Below are positions 1 to 14,010 of a stretch of DNA of 64,000 nt, piece by piece (the first letter of the stretch is position 1; each line of letters begins with the position of its first letter). Below the pieces are notes generated by a model. It saw nothing but the letters and a program-made list of their open reading frames with translations. It searched no databases and was not told the origin of the DNA. Source of the stretch: Cenococcum geophilum 1.58 (taxonomy: Eukaryota > Ascomycota > Dothideomycetes > Gloniales > Gloniaceae); the NCBI GenBank assembly GCA_001692895.1, contig KV748275.1, positions 62,001 to 126,000 of the forward strand. The letters are read 5' to 3'. The translations under genes were made by a program, and so were the position numbers.

Positions 1-313
1 GCAGAGACGTTAATGCGGTAGAAATTGAGAGGTAGAATTAAGGGTATCGAATCGTCGTCCAACGGTCGGCACGGGTCAAAGTCGTCGTACCGGCTCCATA
101 GGCGGTAGGCAGGCCTATGCGAGTCGTTAGGTGCAATATAGTGTCACGGAGCGCGGTCAGGAGGCTCTGGGAACGTCGTAGCATTGGCTATATACACGAC
201 AGGATATTATACAAAGGTGCAAAGAGGTGCGAAGGCACCGTGGCTCTATATACTGTGGGTGCCAAGGCTCGCTAGGCGAGCCCTTGGCGGTGCTACGGTC
301 GGAATCCGTAACA
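1..313 (+). repeat. Partial LTR (retroelement fossil)
   Basis: The segment is clearly richer in GC than what follows and ends with TCCGTAACA, the usual 3' end of fungal Ty3/Gypsy LTRs. A perfect-looking hairpin (CCAAGGCTCGC, a 2-base loop, then its near complement) lies at 262-287. The left end is outside the window, so the LTR may be solo or belong to an element to the left. Assignment rests on the terminal motif and the sharp change in composition at 313. Confidence 0.4.
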
Positions 314-3300
314 TTTAGTAAGTTAAAATTTTTAATAAGATTAGATTTCTGGCCCTAAGTAAGGTTAGAGGTTAGTACGTAGGTATTAATACTAAAAGAT
401 ATAAATATCTCGCGGATAATTAGCTGCTTTAGCGGGTATAGTAACTAAATAATTGCCTTTTCCTTACGTTTAATAACCTAGTTAGCTATATTAGCAACTA
501 GGGCGCTTAACTAGAATAAGTATTATAGAACAGCCCTAATAAGTAGTAGAATATTAGACGCTAATAGGATATTATACGGCTATATAGCCGCGGGAAGCTC
601 TAGGGACTTTGCTATTTATTTAAAAATAATATAGATTATATAAGGGTTCTTTAACTAGCCCTTCTTACTCTTTTTAGGTGGATTTATAGCTAAGTAAAAG
701 AGCGCTAGTATAGGCTAAGTAGACATTAGTATAAGCGCGCGGTAGCTATTAGCGTTTATAATAACGCGACTATCCCCTATATAAGTGGTGTCCGTTACTA
801 TAAGCTTTTTAAAAAAGGCTTTTACAAATATATTATAGATAGCTTAAGCTATTAGCAGATTATTAAGGTTAAGAACGATGCTCTTATAGCAAGAAAGCGC
901 CTAGCTAATTATATTTTAGGTAAAACTAATAAGATAGGATAATATATACCGCTAATATATAAAATATTGCAACTAAATCTACTTAAGCCTACGGCCCTAC
1001 TTAACGCTATCCTTTCGGCTAAGGATAAACGTAGTAAATAACGCTAAGGTTAGTTATAGTATAGCCACTAGGTAATTATCCGCCACCTTAAAGGGGTTAT
1101 TATTTTTCTTAAAGATGGCGCTATTAGGAGTTCTAATTAAGAAGTTAAGCTTTAGTTAAGGCTTAATTAGCACTACTAAGCTAAAGTTATCCCTAATACC
1201 TATAAATAGTGGGGTAGCGCTATAGAGTATAGTAAAAGAATAATCTATAAACTTAATGGCAATATATACTAGGAAATTGTTATTCCTTACGTAATAAGCT
1301 TTATTAAGTAGAATGCTATACTATTAACCTAAGAAATCCCTAGGCTATTTCCTATCTAGTATCTTAAACTAGTTAATAGGCTAATATACTAATCCCCTCG
1401 CCTTAAACGTCGCCCTATAGGTTTTCTTACGCTACTTCTTAAGTGTGCTTAGGCCGTAACGCGATATAATAGTGCTATACGTACTAATAATAACAACGCG
1501 TGCGTTAGCGCAATCGCTGTTAAATAGTTTATACTTCTATATAAGGATTTTGTTTTAACGCTAGATATTAGCAGCGGCGGATTTTTAGGTTAATAATTTG
1601 TTATAATATACCTAGATATTAAAGATAGGTAAGAATTGCTACAGCTTTTTAATTTACTATTTAATAAGTATAAATAGGATAATTACTAGGAATAGCTTTA
1701 CTGGACTAATTACTTTAAGCGTAGCGGCGTTACGTTTTTTAGTGGCGTAGCGGAACGCCTTTTTTTACTTATTAATTATTTAAGAGCTAATTAGCAAATA
1801 AAAACAATTTTAAAAAGCCTTTTAGAAAGTCTCTTTTAGTATAAGTAGTAGTAGCGACCTATATATAATATATAGCCAGTAAGCTAAAAAGTCTTACTTA
1901 AACCGATAATATCCGCTAGTATTATTCCCCATATCTTCCTATACTCGCGTATATTTATAATAGCATTTATCCTAATAAGCTACTACTAGTAGAGTAGTGT
2001 TAATAATAACTAGTAAAGGAGACGGGGTTTATATTAATCTTTAATCTAAAGGTTTTATATAAACTCTTTAATATTATCCTATTAGTATTTAGCGTTATTT
2101 ATTAGCTTACTTAGCTCGGCTAAGTTTTTAAAATCCTTTACTATAGGCTAGCTTATGCAAACTATATCATCGGCCCTATTAAGGTCTTTATCGTTATTAT
2201 CTTTTTTAATAGCGTTATCCTCTACAACTTATACCTAGCTGTTTACTATACCTAACCTATCTATCCTTATAGTCGCGGCGTTGTTAAGTCCTAACTATAT
2301 TTACTTAGTAATAGCTATTACTTTATAATATATCTTTATAAGCTAGCGTATATAGGCATATTACCAGTATTAGTATTTATAGTTTACTACTTAACGAAAC
2401 TTAGGGGGCAGTTTAAGCTTTATTAACCCGCGGACGTAGTTATTATTATTATTACCTATATTAAATATTACCGGACTAACGGCTATATTCTTAATTATTA
2501 ATTACAGGTCTACTATATCCAGTTCTTCTTTATTATAGTTATTATTGCTATTTACTAGCAAGGCATTACTAAAGGCACCGCTTAGGTTTTTGTTAGAAGG
2601 CTTTTTAAAAGTCTTCTTTTTAGTACGCGGTTGCCTCTTACCTAAGGTATTATTTTCTAAACCCTTAAGCTTGCGCTTATTTGCTTTATACTTACGTTTT
2701 ATAACCCTAAAAGGAGCATTATATACATTAGCGCGCTTAAGAATTAACTAAATACGCTAGTTAGCTATATCCTTAGTTAGGCCTTTACTAAAGAAAAATC
2801 CTCCTTTCCTAAAGTAGAAGGTTTATCTTATTTTATATAGAAAATTAGCGTAATAGTTAATAAAGCTCTATCCGTTTTATTCTTTTAACTAGAGATTAGA
2901 GAACTTCTAGTTACCATAATACTCTCCTATAAATAGTATATAGACAACCGTTTTTAGGTTAAATATATAGGGCTAAGGTTTCTACATATATATAGACACC
3001 TTATAAGCTAGCTAAAAAACGGCTTTATTAATAGCCTTAAATATAAATATAAATAGTTCGTTCTTTATAATATGGCTTAGTTCTTAGGTAAAGAGATCAC
3101 AAAAATTAGCTAGTTTAGGTAAGCTTCTAGCAATATTAGTATCCTTACCCTCTTTAGTATTTAGTACTTCTACTATAGTTTTAATATCCTTTAGGTTAAA
3201 ATCCTAAAGGAAGTCTACGCTATCCGTATCCGAATTAGCAGGGTTAATAGCCGCCGCGTCACCACCTATAGTAATTGCTCTAGCAGTATCTATTATTAAA

Positions 3301-4100
3301 TTATTAATATCGTTAAGTACCTTATTAAAATCCTACTATAGGTCTAACGGCGGCGCAAAAAGAGAGCGTACTAGTAATAGTAATAACATTACAGTTTTAG
3401 GTGGAGGACTATTTACGGAAGGCTTCTGTAAATATTCCTCTGGCGGTAATATACTTAACACTATTAAGAAAGCTACTAGGCTTACGTATTTATTCTTAGT
3501 AGTAGGTATAGCTATATTAAAATCGCGGGGCAAGTTAATACCATCTACTAGGTTATTGTCTATCTTAATTAACTAAGTATAATTTAACTAACTTTATAGC
3601 TTAATCTGTCTACGGTTAGTATTGCGTATAGCCTTAATAATAATAAAAAAGGTAAGGGTTTAGTAAGACTTACAAAAGGAAATCTAAAAAGGCTTTTAAA
3701 AAAGACTAAAGTAGCTAAAGCAGATGCGGTATAAAGCCACCTAGACGCGTATTAGGTTAAAAGTGTAGTATTAGCAGTATAAACGGTTACTTAAATAATA
3801 GAATCTAAAATCCAAAATCCAAAATCTAAAATACTGGGTTGGGAATAGCTAAATTAGTTAACTTAAAGAATGCGAATTTAAGTTAAAAGTAGTTAAAGAT
3901 TTAGAAGTTTAGGTTTATAGACCTCTTAAGATTCTAATTTAGACTAGCAAGCTTATATAATCGCTAAGCCTTTAGCTTTTTTATTTATTTAAATTGCAAA
4001 TTTCTATAAATATACCATGTAAATTGGGTATAGGATTACGATGTTTATATATAAATGTTACGCTATACGCTTATAAAGTAGTTTAGCAAAAATCCTAGGG
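314..4100. other. RIP-degraded DNA, unassigned
   Basis: This AT-rich stretch has dense TAG/TAA in all frames. I see no domain I can name. A lysine- and arginine-rich minus-strand frame is partly open at about 2,560-2,820, and a short ATT microsatellite lies near 2,437-2,456. Direct reading supports only that this is mutated, formerly repetitive or coding DNA. Confidence 0.6.
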
Positions 4101-4109
4101 TTATACACT

Positions 4110-6707
4110 AGCCTATTCGCGTAATATATAACGCTTAGGCCTACGCGCCTTATAGACTTTTAGAAACTTCACTTTATATACACCTTTATTAGATAACATT
4201 ATATACTAAAACTATTTCTTAAAAGGCTTTTTAAATATTGCCTTATATATTACCACCTAGTAAGTACTTAGTTAAGGTTTATAAATACATCTATATTTTC
4301 TATAAGTTATACTATAGTAAGAAATAATAGAACAGATTCCTTTTAAGCATTACTACCGCCTAGATTTTTTATTGGTTACTACTTAGCTAGGCTATAGTAG
4401 CGTATATAACTAAAGCTTATAATAGCTAAGCAATTTCCTTATACTCTAACCCCTAAAATCCTTAGACCGTATAATGTTAAACGCCCCTAGTACTAAACCC
4501 CCTAGTACTAAACGCTAGCCAAAATATATAATTCTTAGACTTTAAGTAAACGAATTTACTAGTTAGGACTATTCCGAGTATATTAATGCTATTAAGGTAT
4601 ATCTCGCCTTTATAGGACGTTTAACCAATAATTTAGAATTCTAGAAACACTATGCCTATATTAAGCCGTTTTAAGCCCTAAATATAAACTAGATCTTATT
4701 CTATATTACTATAGATATAGAAAAAGATATACCTAACCCCCTAACTATCTAAGAGCTACTATATAAGATATATTGCGTCTATTATAATAAGGAGGGAAAG
4801 TTATAAGGCTAGTATTCCCTCTTTTATAAATTAGCTAACTTAGTATATAGCTAAGTAAAACGAATTTAGAACGTTATTAAGGAAATAAATTACCTAACTC
4901 GGATATGTAAGTATAGTGATATTTTATACCCTTAGGTAAAGCAGCTATATTAAAGGTTGAATTTAAATTTTAGACTAGTTTTGGCCTTATTTTAGAACCT
5001 ATTTAAACCACTTATATTACTAGGGCAAAGTAATAAATTAATATTATATTACGGTTGGGCTGCTAGCTAGGGGGACTTTTAGAAAGGCTTTTAAAAAACT
5101 GCCTTAATTTACTATTTACTCTCTATATTGCTATTTACCTTTACCATCTATAATACTATTTTAGACCTTTATTAAGGTAGCAATCCCTTAACTTAGCTAA
5201 CGCCTTAATAGCTAGCCTATATTTTTTTAAAATAAGTAGTACTTCCTTACCCCTAATACTATATAGTTTAGTGTTATATAATGCTACTAAGATAGCGCCT
5301 TATTAGGTAGTAGTGATATAAACTATTTATATAGTGCGGCCTTAGTCCTTATAAGCACCCTATTAAGGCCACACTATCCTTTTTAACGCCGCCTAGATCT
5401 TACTCTAATTTGTTTTCTTTAAAATATATAAGTAACGTTGCTATTATTACTAGGATTATAGTTATCTCTATCCCTATTATTATATTAGATATTTAGTAGC
5501 TCTTATACGCCCTAACTAAGAAGTTTATATGCCTATAAGTGGATTATATATTAACCTTTTTATTATATACTTAATTAATTAAGCATTATACTAAATTCTT
5601 TACTAAATAATAAGACTTTTGATTAGTTTATTTATTCCTACCTACACTACCTCTAAATACTTGCCCTTTAATGGTGTTTAGGAGTAGATATAGTATATAT
5701 ATTAAACCCATATCTAATATTATTAAAGATTAACTTTTATCTAACGTCTATTTACATATTTTGCCTTAGGGTAGAAATTTTATAAGCCAATACGTGTTTT
5801 TTAGGGAAAGGGCTATTTTAGTTATTGCGAACTTCCTTATTTAGTAGTCCTACGGAGTATTTATAAACGCCTCTATATCTTAAAAATAATTTATAAAATA
5901 ATTTAAGAAAGATTTACCTAGTCCTAAAAATTATATATAAGTTCCTCTTTATTAATTATTTTTAGGCCCTTATAAGTCTGTTTAAATAAAAGGCCCTTCT
6001 TTGTATAATCCCACTAGCAATACCGTAGATGTCCTAGCCCGGCACCCGCGTAATAGGCGCCCGCCTCCCTATACTAAAACTAATCCTTACTAATCTCTAA
6101 ATTAGTTAAAGGACCTATTTACTTTTTATCTATTAGCCTATTATCCTTTTAGGCTAACTTATTAATAATAGGTAATAATAAATCTTACGTAGGAACTTCT
6201 AGCTCCCTATTTATATCCAATTTCCTATATTTAGATTTTATATTATTCTTTTTATATTTTCCCTTTCTCTTATTAGTATTATATTCTAACTCCGCCTTAT
6301 ATAGACATGCCTTTAGTATAAGTTTGTTATCCTCTACTTAAAATCCGTATTAGGGTTCCATTCTAATTCCGTATTTAATGACATTATTAGGGATTATTTA
6401 TACGCTTAGGGTAGTACAAGAATCGCGAATAAGATTTAGATATACATAAATGCTAGGAAGAGAAATTCTTAAATATCTTAAGCTGTCTCTAATATTAATT
6501 AAAAAAATAGTAATAGTATTATAGGTCCTAAAGTATAAGAAGGCAATAATTAATATACCTCCTATATTATAATACCTTAGGAAATAGGCTTAAAAGGTAA
6601 AATAATATATAATATTTACAAAAAAAAAACTATTTAAAAAGATTTATTACTTAGTCTATAAGTATAAAAGTAAATATACTATATTTTATATTAATTTTCT
6701 ATTTTAA
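4110..6707. repeat. Dispersed repeat family R1, copy a
   Basis: Three blocks recur elsewhere in the window. Module C is 4,110-4,280 (again at about 9,100-9,205 and 11,030-11,170). Module A is about 4,490-5,550 (again at 8,350-9,750, 10,370-11,030 and 13,050-13,860). A terminal block at 6,545-6,660 recurs at 10,020-10,140. The copies differ mostly by C/T and A/G changes, as RIP would leave. A long plus-strand frame with RIP-type stops runs through module A, so the family once coded for protein, but I do not recognise it. Confidence 0.6.
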
Positions 6708-6732
6708 NNNNNNNNNNNNNNNNNNNNNNNNN
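6708..6732. other. Assembly gap (25 N)
   Basis: A run of 25 undetermined bases separates repeat copy R1a from a block of very different composition. The join may be a scaffolding decision and not a physical one. Confidence 0.95.
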
Positions 6733-8262
6733 CTTTAATGAATCGGTAATTTTCGCAATCGATAGAATATATATAATAAATATCGATTCGATTTATTTTA
6801 TCGTTATTATCCTCTATATCCATCATTATTCTATCAAATGGATATCTTGATTATTATCCTAATAGCGATATATTCAATTTATTTGATTGATATCATCCAA
6901 TATTTGGGGAAATAATAAATTCCATTATTATTAGATATATAAATCATGATCTTAAGATTTGGTGGATGATTCAACGGAAATTAATCAAATTTTTTTTGAA
7001 TATATATTATTCAATATCGTCTTAGATATATTATTATATTTATAATACTTTCATATTCATCAGATATGAAAATTTTACGATAATATAATTCGAAATTATT
7101 CCGGTATATTTCGAGCTATATTTTGAAGTGTATTATTCGCAATGGGAAGATATGTTTAGTCGGTGAATATCTTGTTATATATTAGTTTCATATCAAATTG
7201 TTTTTATTATGATAGATCCTCATGAAATTCGGTGAAGATCGAAATTATACTTGATAATTTCGAAACATTTCACTGAATTCTTTCAGGATATAATTTTCTT
7301 GGAATATATATGTTCTTATAATTAGTCGAGAGATTTAATGAATTTTAATTCGAGGATAATCATTTCGATTTCTCCTATGAAATCATCGATGATTTGAGTA
7401 TTTCTTATTTCTTTATTGTTTCATTTTTAAAGAAATCCGTTATTTTATTATGCATAAGATAGTCGCATACGATGATTTTAATTGTCTGCGCGGTGGGATT
7501 TTTGACGTGATTTTAATCCTTTTAGCATGGGGGAGAATTATAAAATCTGTCGCCGCAAATATTATTCAAGATTTTAAGATATGGATCGGGAATTTGGATG
7601 AGTGTTCTGAGTATAATTCAAGATCTTATTTTCGGGAATCTTGACCATGTTTTAGTGGAGTTCTATAGTTCGTATGTCGAAGTAGTTAGCTAAAATTTCG
7701 TTATTAAGCGATATGGAGATTAATACTATATATTGCAAATATTGGATTCGGATTGAATTTGATCCGAATGAAGAATAGATCCTAATGGATGTTGAAGCTG
7801 TCGTAGAAAAAATTATGGTATGTTGAGTTATAATGAAATTAGTTCTCTCGCGGTATTCATTTTCGAAGATTTTCTCCCAAAATTCCCCAAAGGGAAAAGT
7901 TTTTTGATATAATATGAGAGATAAAAGTGCGAAAGCGAAGTGAAGAGGCCCTTAGATACTTATATATTAATTTGAAATTATATTATGGTCCGAGATTCAA
8001 TTCGAAATTTGCAATCTAATTTCGAAGTCTATGGGGAGGCGCGGTGTAGAGTCGAGATTATAGCAAATATATAAATGGCGACGATTAAGATGCGGTTCAA
8101 TAAATATTGAGATCAAATTCGCAATAACTCTTGAATTATTTTATTCGATATATTTAATTTTATCTTTTAATTATTTATATGCATATAAATAGAAAATATG
8201 GAATATCTGATTCATTATTTAGAAAAATTTATGACAAAAAAAAAAACATTTATAGAGAGAGA
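6733..8262. other. AT-rich block of foreign composition
   Basis: The block is very AT-rich but keeps abundant CpA and TpG and many TCGA/GAATTC-like words, unlike the RIP-degraded DNA around it, where CpA is largely gone. Cytosines sit mostly after T. It begins at the N gap and ends abruptly just before repeat copy R1b, after an A-run near 8,233-8,246. No reading frame longer than about 65 codons is convincing and I recognise no RNA gene. It could be organellar or plasmid-derived DNA, an AT-rich element that escaped RIP, or an assembly artefact. Confidence 0.5.
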
Positions 8263-10145
8263 ATTTCCCTATACTTTTAACTACTTAAAATCCTAAATAA
8301 CTAGAGGCTAGTACCTCCTAATCTATATATTATATAATATTAAATCTCCTTAGTGCTAAACGCTAGCCAAAACGTATAATTCTTAGACTTTAAGTAAATG
8401 ATTTTACTAGTTGGGACCCTTTTAAGCATACTAACGCTATTAAGGCATATATTGCTTTTACAGGACGTTTAACCAATAGTTTAGAATTTAGGAAACACTA
8501 CGCCTATATTAAGCCGTTTTAAGCTATAAAGCTAAATTAGATCTTATTTTATATTACTATAGATATAAAGAAAGACTTATCTAATCCCCTAGCTATTTAG
8601 GAGCTACCGTATAATATATATCACGTCCGTCGTAATAAGGAGATATAGCCAAGTAAAACGAACTAAGAATGTTAAGGAAAAGAATTACCTAACTTGGATA
8701 CGTAAGTATAGTAATATTCTATACCTTTAGGCAAAGCAGCTATATTAAAAGTTTAATTTAGATTTTAAACTTCAAAATTAATCTAAACCGCTTGCATTAC
8801 TAGGGCAAAGTAATATTAATATTATACTATAATTGGGCTGTCGGCTAGGGGAACTTTTAGGAAGGCTTCTAAAAAACTGCCTTAACTATTACTACCTTAA
8901 CCATCTAAACTAACGTAGTGGTAAATATTGTTGTTTCAAATACTGTTTAAAAAAAACTTTATTAAGGTAGTAAATCCTTTAGCTAATTTATATAGACCTA
9001 TTATATAAGACCTACCCAACATTACTTAATTATTTTAGTAAATTAAATTAACTTAAGTAATAATTTAAGAACCTCTAATTAATCGGCGTTTGCTTTTACT
9101 GCCCGCTTAGTCCTATACCCTTATAAACTTTTAGGAACTTTACTTTATACACACCCTTCTATTAGTTATAGGCATTACGTTATATATAAAGACTATTTCT
9201 TAAAAGGGTTTATTAACGAAGATCTAAAGTTAAGGAAAAGGAAAGGAGAGGACAAGTAGCACCGCTTAAAGATTTATATAATCTTTAAGTTATATAACCG
9301 CAACCTACGGTAATCTGCTATAATTTGCCGCAATTTACCAATACCATAACACCTAAAGGTTGCGCTATAGTAGAAATTAGTAGAATAAGTTTCTCTTAAG
9401 TACTAAATATCGCCTTTATTACCTTTATTATATACATTTTTTTTAAGCAAATAGTACTCTTTTACCCCCAATGCTATATAGCCTAGTGTCGTACAATACT
9501 ATTAAGGTAGCGCCTTATTAGGCAGTAACGATGCCTAACTCTATAAACCCTTTATATAGTATAGCGTCAGTCCTTATAAACACCTTACTATTCTTCTTAA
9601 TACCCCCTAAATCTTACCCTAATTTATTCTCTTTAAAATATGCAAGTAACGTTGCTATTATTATTAAGGGTGTGACTATCTAAATGCCTATAATTACGTT
9701 AAATATTTAGTAGCTCTTATACGCCCTAACTAAACCCTTTATATGCCTATAAGTGGATCTATTTAAGATCTTCTATAAGCCCTTAATATATAAGNCTAAG
9801 ACTTAGCCGGTTTATATCTACCTTATTTTAGCCTAACTCCTCTAAGCTCTTAGNGTTCGCAGTAATTATATCTAAATATATACTTAGTAATAGGTATAAC
9901 TAAGGATTAGGTATAACGTATATAACTTTAGCGCTAAGGACTTAATAAATAGCTGGCCCGATTTAGGTAAGGGTTATAATAATAGTAGTGTTATAGGTTT
10001 ATAAGGCCCGGAGTATATAATTATAATAATTAATATACCTCCTACCTTATAACACCTTAGGAGATGGGCTTAAAAAGTAAAGTAGAATGCGATAATTACT
10101 AGGGAACTGTTTAAGAAGAATTATTACTTACACTTATACAGATTC
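8263..10145. repeat. Repeat family R1, copy b
   Basis: Modules A (8,350-9,750), C (about 9,100-9,205) and the terminal block (10,020-10,140) match copy a in the same order apart from the position of C. About 1 kb present in copy a between module A and the terminal block is reduced to about 270 bp here. The left end abuts the foreign-composition block exactly where the homologous sequence of the other copies continues, so that block interrupts or replaced the start of this copy. Two ambiguous bases lie at 9,795 and 9,854. Confidence 0.6.
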
Positions 10146-10199
10146 TCTATTATTAATTTATAATAGGTGTCTATTAATTCTATAAGTAAACTAATCCTA

Positions 10200-11170
10200 C
10201 TACTACCTAAGTCTTCTATTAGTTGCTATTCGGCTAGGCTATTATAGAATATATATATATAAGGTAGCTAAAGCTTCTAATAGCTAAGTAATTTCCCTAT
10301 ACTTAAAATCCTAAACAACTAGAGGCTAACCCCCAATCTATATACCACATAATATTAAACCCCCCTAGTGCTAAACACTAGCCAAAATATATAATTCTCA
10401 GACTTTAAGTAAATAAATTTACTAGTTAGGACCCTTTTAAGTACACTAACGCCATTAAGGTATATCTCGCCTTTGTAGGATATTTAACCAATAATTTAGA
10501 ATTTAGGAAATATCACTCCTATATTAAGCCGTTTTAAGCCCTAAAGGTAAACTAAATCTTATTCTATATTACTATAGATATAGAGATAGACTTAGCTAAC
10601 TCCCTAAATATCTAGGAGCTACCGTATAAGATATATCACGTCTGTTATAATAAGGAGGGAAAGTTATAAGGCTAGTACTCCCTTTTTTATAAATTAGCTA
10701 ACTTAGTATATAGCTAAGTAAAGCGAATTTAGAACATTATTAAGGAAAATAATTACTTAACTTAGATACGCAAGTATACTAATGTTTTATTACCTTAGGC
10801 AAAGTAGTAATATTAAAGGTTCGATTTAAATTCTAGACTAGTTTTAGCCTTATTTTTATAACTAATCTAAACCGCTTATATTACTAGGGCAAAGTAATAT
10901 ATTAATATTATACTATGGTTAAGCCGTTAGCTAGGGGAACTTTTAGAAAGGCTTTTAAAAAACTGCCTTAACTATCTAAAGTGACGTAGTAGTGAATATT
11001 ATTATTGTTTGCGGTCCATAATACTATTTATTAGCCTATTCTTATAATACTTAACGCTTAAACCCTTACGTCTTATAGACTTTTAGGGAACTTTACTTTA
11101 TAGGTTATATACTAGGACCATTTCTTAAAAGGCTTTCTAAATATTGCTTTGTATATTACTACCTAGCGAG
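10200..11170. repeat. Repeat family R1, copy c (truncated)
   Basis: This copy starts like copies a and b (the block just before module A, then module A from about 10,370) but passes straight into module C at about 11,030 and stops near 11,170. The order A-C differs from copy a (C-A), so the family is either a composite of smaller repeats or has been rearranged. Confidence 0.55.
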
Positions 11171-13049
11171 TGCTTAGTATAGTCTATATAATGCGTATAT
11201 AGGTAGGTTTTAAGGTAAGTTAGCGGCACCCCTAATCTGTAAGATATATAAATAAGTACGCTAGAATTAGGGAGATAGTTAAAAAGATCTATAAGTAGAG
11301 ATAAAAGACAATATAGTATGGCTAGGGGGGGAGAGGAAAGAGGTTATATATAAATGGATTTATATTACGTTCTTAAAGCGTCTTATAATGCCTTCTATAT
11401 TGCAATTTTATTCTTTTTTATTCTTTTTTCCTTTTTATTCCCTATTTTAGGGGGCTAGAGTATATAAGCTAGAGAGAAGAGAGAGGCTAAGAGTTAGTGC
11501 GTTAGGTTATAGCCAAAATTAGGCATTTAGCGCTGCTAAATTCTGGCGTATTAACACTTTTAGTAGAAAGGCGATATTTCTCTAACCGCCCGGCTAGATG
11601 CCTAGTAGGATAGATTTAAGGGTAAAAATATTTTTAGTATATTCCTAGGCCAACCTTATATAAATAATTTATAAATTTTAGCATTCTAAATCCTTTAAAG
11701 TAAGAATAGTAGTTCTCTAATAACTTAAATTTTGCTAGAATTATATAGTATATATTAAGACATTATTACTTAATTTTGCTATATAGCCATCTATGAATAA
11801 AGGGGAAAAGGTCCGCTTTAATTTAAGTATTATATAAGATACACAAATATCCTACTAGGCGGTCCTCTTTATCCTTCGCTATAAGACCACAAATATATCC
11901 TTTAAGAAGACGATAATAGTATTAACTATCCTAAATACTAAGGGGAGACGCTACCTAAAACTTTTTAGGAGGATATAACTTCTAGCTTAGGGTAATAGCA
12001 AGAATTATAAAGATACGGATAAACACATCCTATATTAACATTAGATATTAACATACTTTATAGTGTTTATATTAATAAAGTTAAGAGCTATTCTAATCTC
12101 CCTTATTATTAGCTACTTATCTATTTATACCTAAGAACTTTTAAGCTTATCTTCGTTATTATAATATATTAAGTTTTAGTTTCGCCACTAATTCTTACTC
12201 CTATCTCCCTCCCTAATAAAAAGTATAGTAGTACGCTTTTACTTTCTTAATATAACGTTCTTAAGGGATAAATAGCCTATTGCGATATATTAGCCTATTA
12301 TAAATAAATATAATAACCGGTTAATATACTATTAGTTTTCTTGCTAAAACACTAAGTATACTATATATGGAAGAGAAAGCACTTTGTCTCTACTTAGGCG
12401 GCTTTAAATATTAAGGTCTAAAATAAACCACTTCTATATAGGTTTGTCTGTATTAAAATACGGAGGTATATATATATAGTTATAAGCTAGAAGCTGCGGT
12501 TTATAACAGTATTACTAGTTAAGAAATTAACGATAGAATATATCTATAAGAGTATTATAACGGTTTTAAGGGCATTTAGGTAGGTCCGTTATATAGATCT
12601 AAAGTATTACCCAAGCTAAATTAGTACTAAAGTTATCTATTTATATTTTATTAAAGAGTAGTTATATAAGAGGAGATATCTTAATATAGTATATACGATA
12701 GAATAGTGTAACTTAAACGGGAAAGTAACTAAAATTTAAGGAAGTTAATTTTATTGCATTCTATCGCGGTAGTTGGCCTATATAAGAATGTTAGTAAGGT
12801 AAAACTGCGCTAACCGGGGTCTAAAAACCTAGTTATCCGCGCCGACGCTATAAAGGTAATTTTAATAGTAGTACACATATAAAGGGTTTTTTCTCCTATA
12901 CTCGCTATATAGCGGTATAGAATTGCCAGCGTATTATATTAATTCTAACTAATTCTAGACACCTTATTTAACTAATTCGGCCTCTTTATATAATACTTTT
13001 CTTATTACCAACCTCCTTACTTTAGCTGCGCGCGCTATACTACTACTAA
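11171..13049. other. RIP-degraded DNA, unassigned
   Basis: AT-rich, stop-dense sequence between two R1 copies. I find no domain, terminal repeat or RNA gene. A purine-rich stretch is present near 11,460-11,490. Confidence 0.5.
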
Positions 13050-14010
13050 TATAAGGACTTTTAGGAAGGCTTTTAAAAAACTGCCTTAATTTACTATCTA
13101 CTATTTAGGTAATAATCCCTTGGCTTAGCTAGCGCCTTAGTAACTAGCCTATATATTTCTTTATATTTTTCCTTCTCCTTAGCTTAGTATTTTTGTAATA
13201 TAGTATTTATTTAAGCTTTAATTTAGAAGTATTTATTTAAGCTATAATACTTAATAAAGGTTTATAAAAGCATTTATATTTCTCGCCCTAGAGGTTACGC
13301 TATCCCTTCCGCTAGTATATCCCGTCCTACTATTATTAATAAGAGCTNGCTAATAGAATTAATATAATTAAGACCCCGCAACCATATATATACTTTTAAT
13401 TCTATTATTTACGTATAGTCCGCCTCTTATAGGACTAGCGGAAGGGATAATAAAGATTAGTGAAACGAATTTCTCTTTAGCACTAAATATCGCCTTTATT
13501 ACCCCCATTATATGCATTTTTTTATATAAGTAGTACTTTTTTACCCCTAATACTATGTGGCCTAGTGTTATACAATACTACTAAGGTAGCGCCTTATCGG
13601 GCAGCAGTAATGCCTAACTCTATAAACCTTTTATATAGTATAAAGTTAGTCCTTATAAACACCCTACTAAGGCTATACTATCCTTCTTAACGCCGCCTAG
13701 ATTTTACTCTAATTTGTTTTCTTTAAAATATGTAAGTAATATTGCCATTATTACTAGGATTATAGCCATCTCTATCCCTATTATTACGTTAGATATTTAG
13801 TAGCTCTTATACGCCCTAACTAAGAAATTTATATACCTATAAGTAGATCTATACGAGATCTTCTATAAGCCCTTAATATATAAGACTAAGACTTAGCTAG
13901 TTTATATCTACCTTATTATAACCTGTCTCCTCTAAGCTTTAAGTATTTACAGTAATTATATCTAGATACGTACTTAGCAATAGGTATCTAGCTATTTCTA
14001 GCTTTAGCGT
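13050..14010. repeat. Repeat family R1, copy d
   Basis: The second half of module A is present from about 13,050 to 13,860, and it continues with the same right-hand flank as copy b to about 14,010. Within it a small inverted-repeat insert (13,301-13,449) is absent from copy b. One ambiguous base lies at 13,348. Confidence 0.55.
13301..13449. mobile_element. MITE-like insert with TA duplication
   Basis: The stretch begins TATCCCTTCCGCTAGT (13,301-13,316) and ends with its exact reverse complement (13,434-13,449). Leaving out one TA at each side gives a 145-bp element with terminal inverted repeats TCCCTTCCGCTAGT. The homologous site in repeat copy b (around 9,363-9,366) has a single TA and no insert, so it serves as an empty site. 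A TA target duplication and short internal size are typical of non-autonomous Tc1/mariner-pogo elements. No coding capacity is present. An autonomous partner is not seen in the window. Confidence 0.7.

Noticed and set aside
7450-7644. 64-codon frame in the AT-rich foreign block
   Set aside because: Isolated, no motif, and within the length expected by chance in such sequence.
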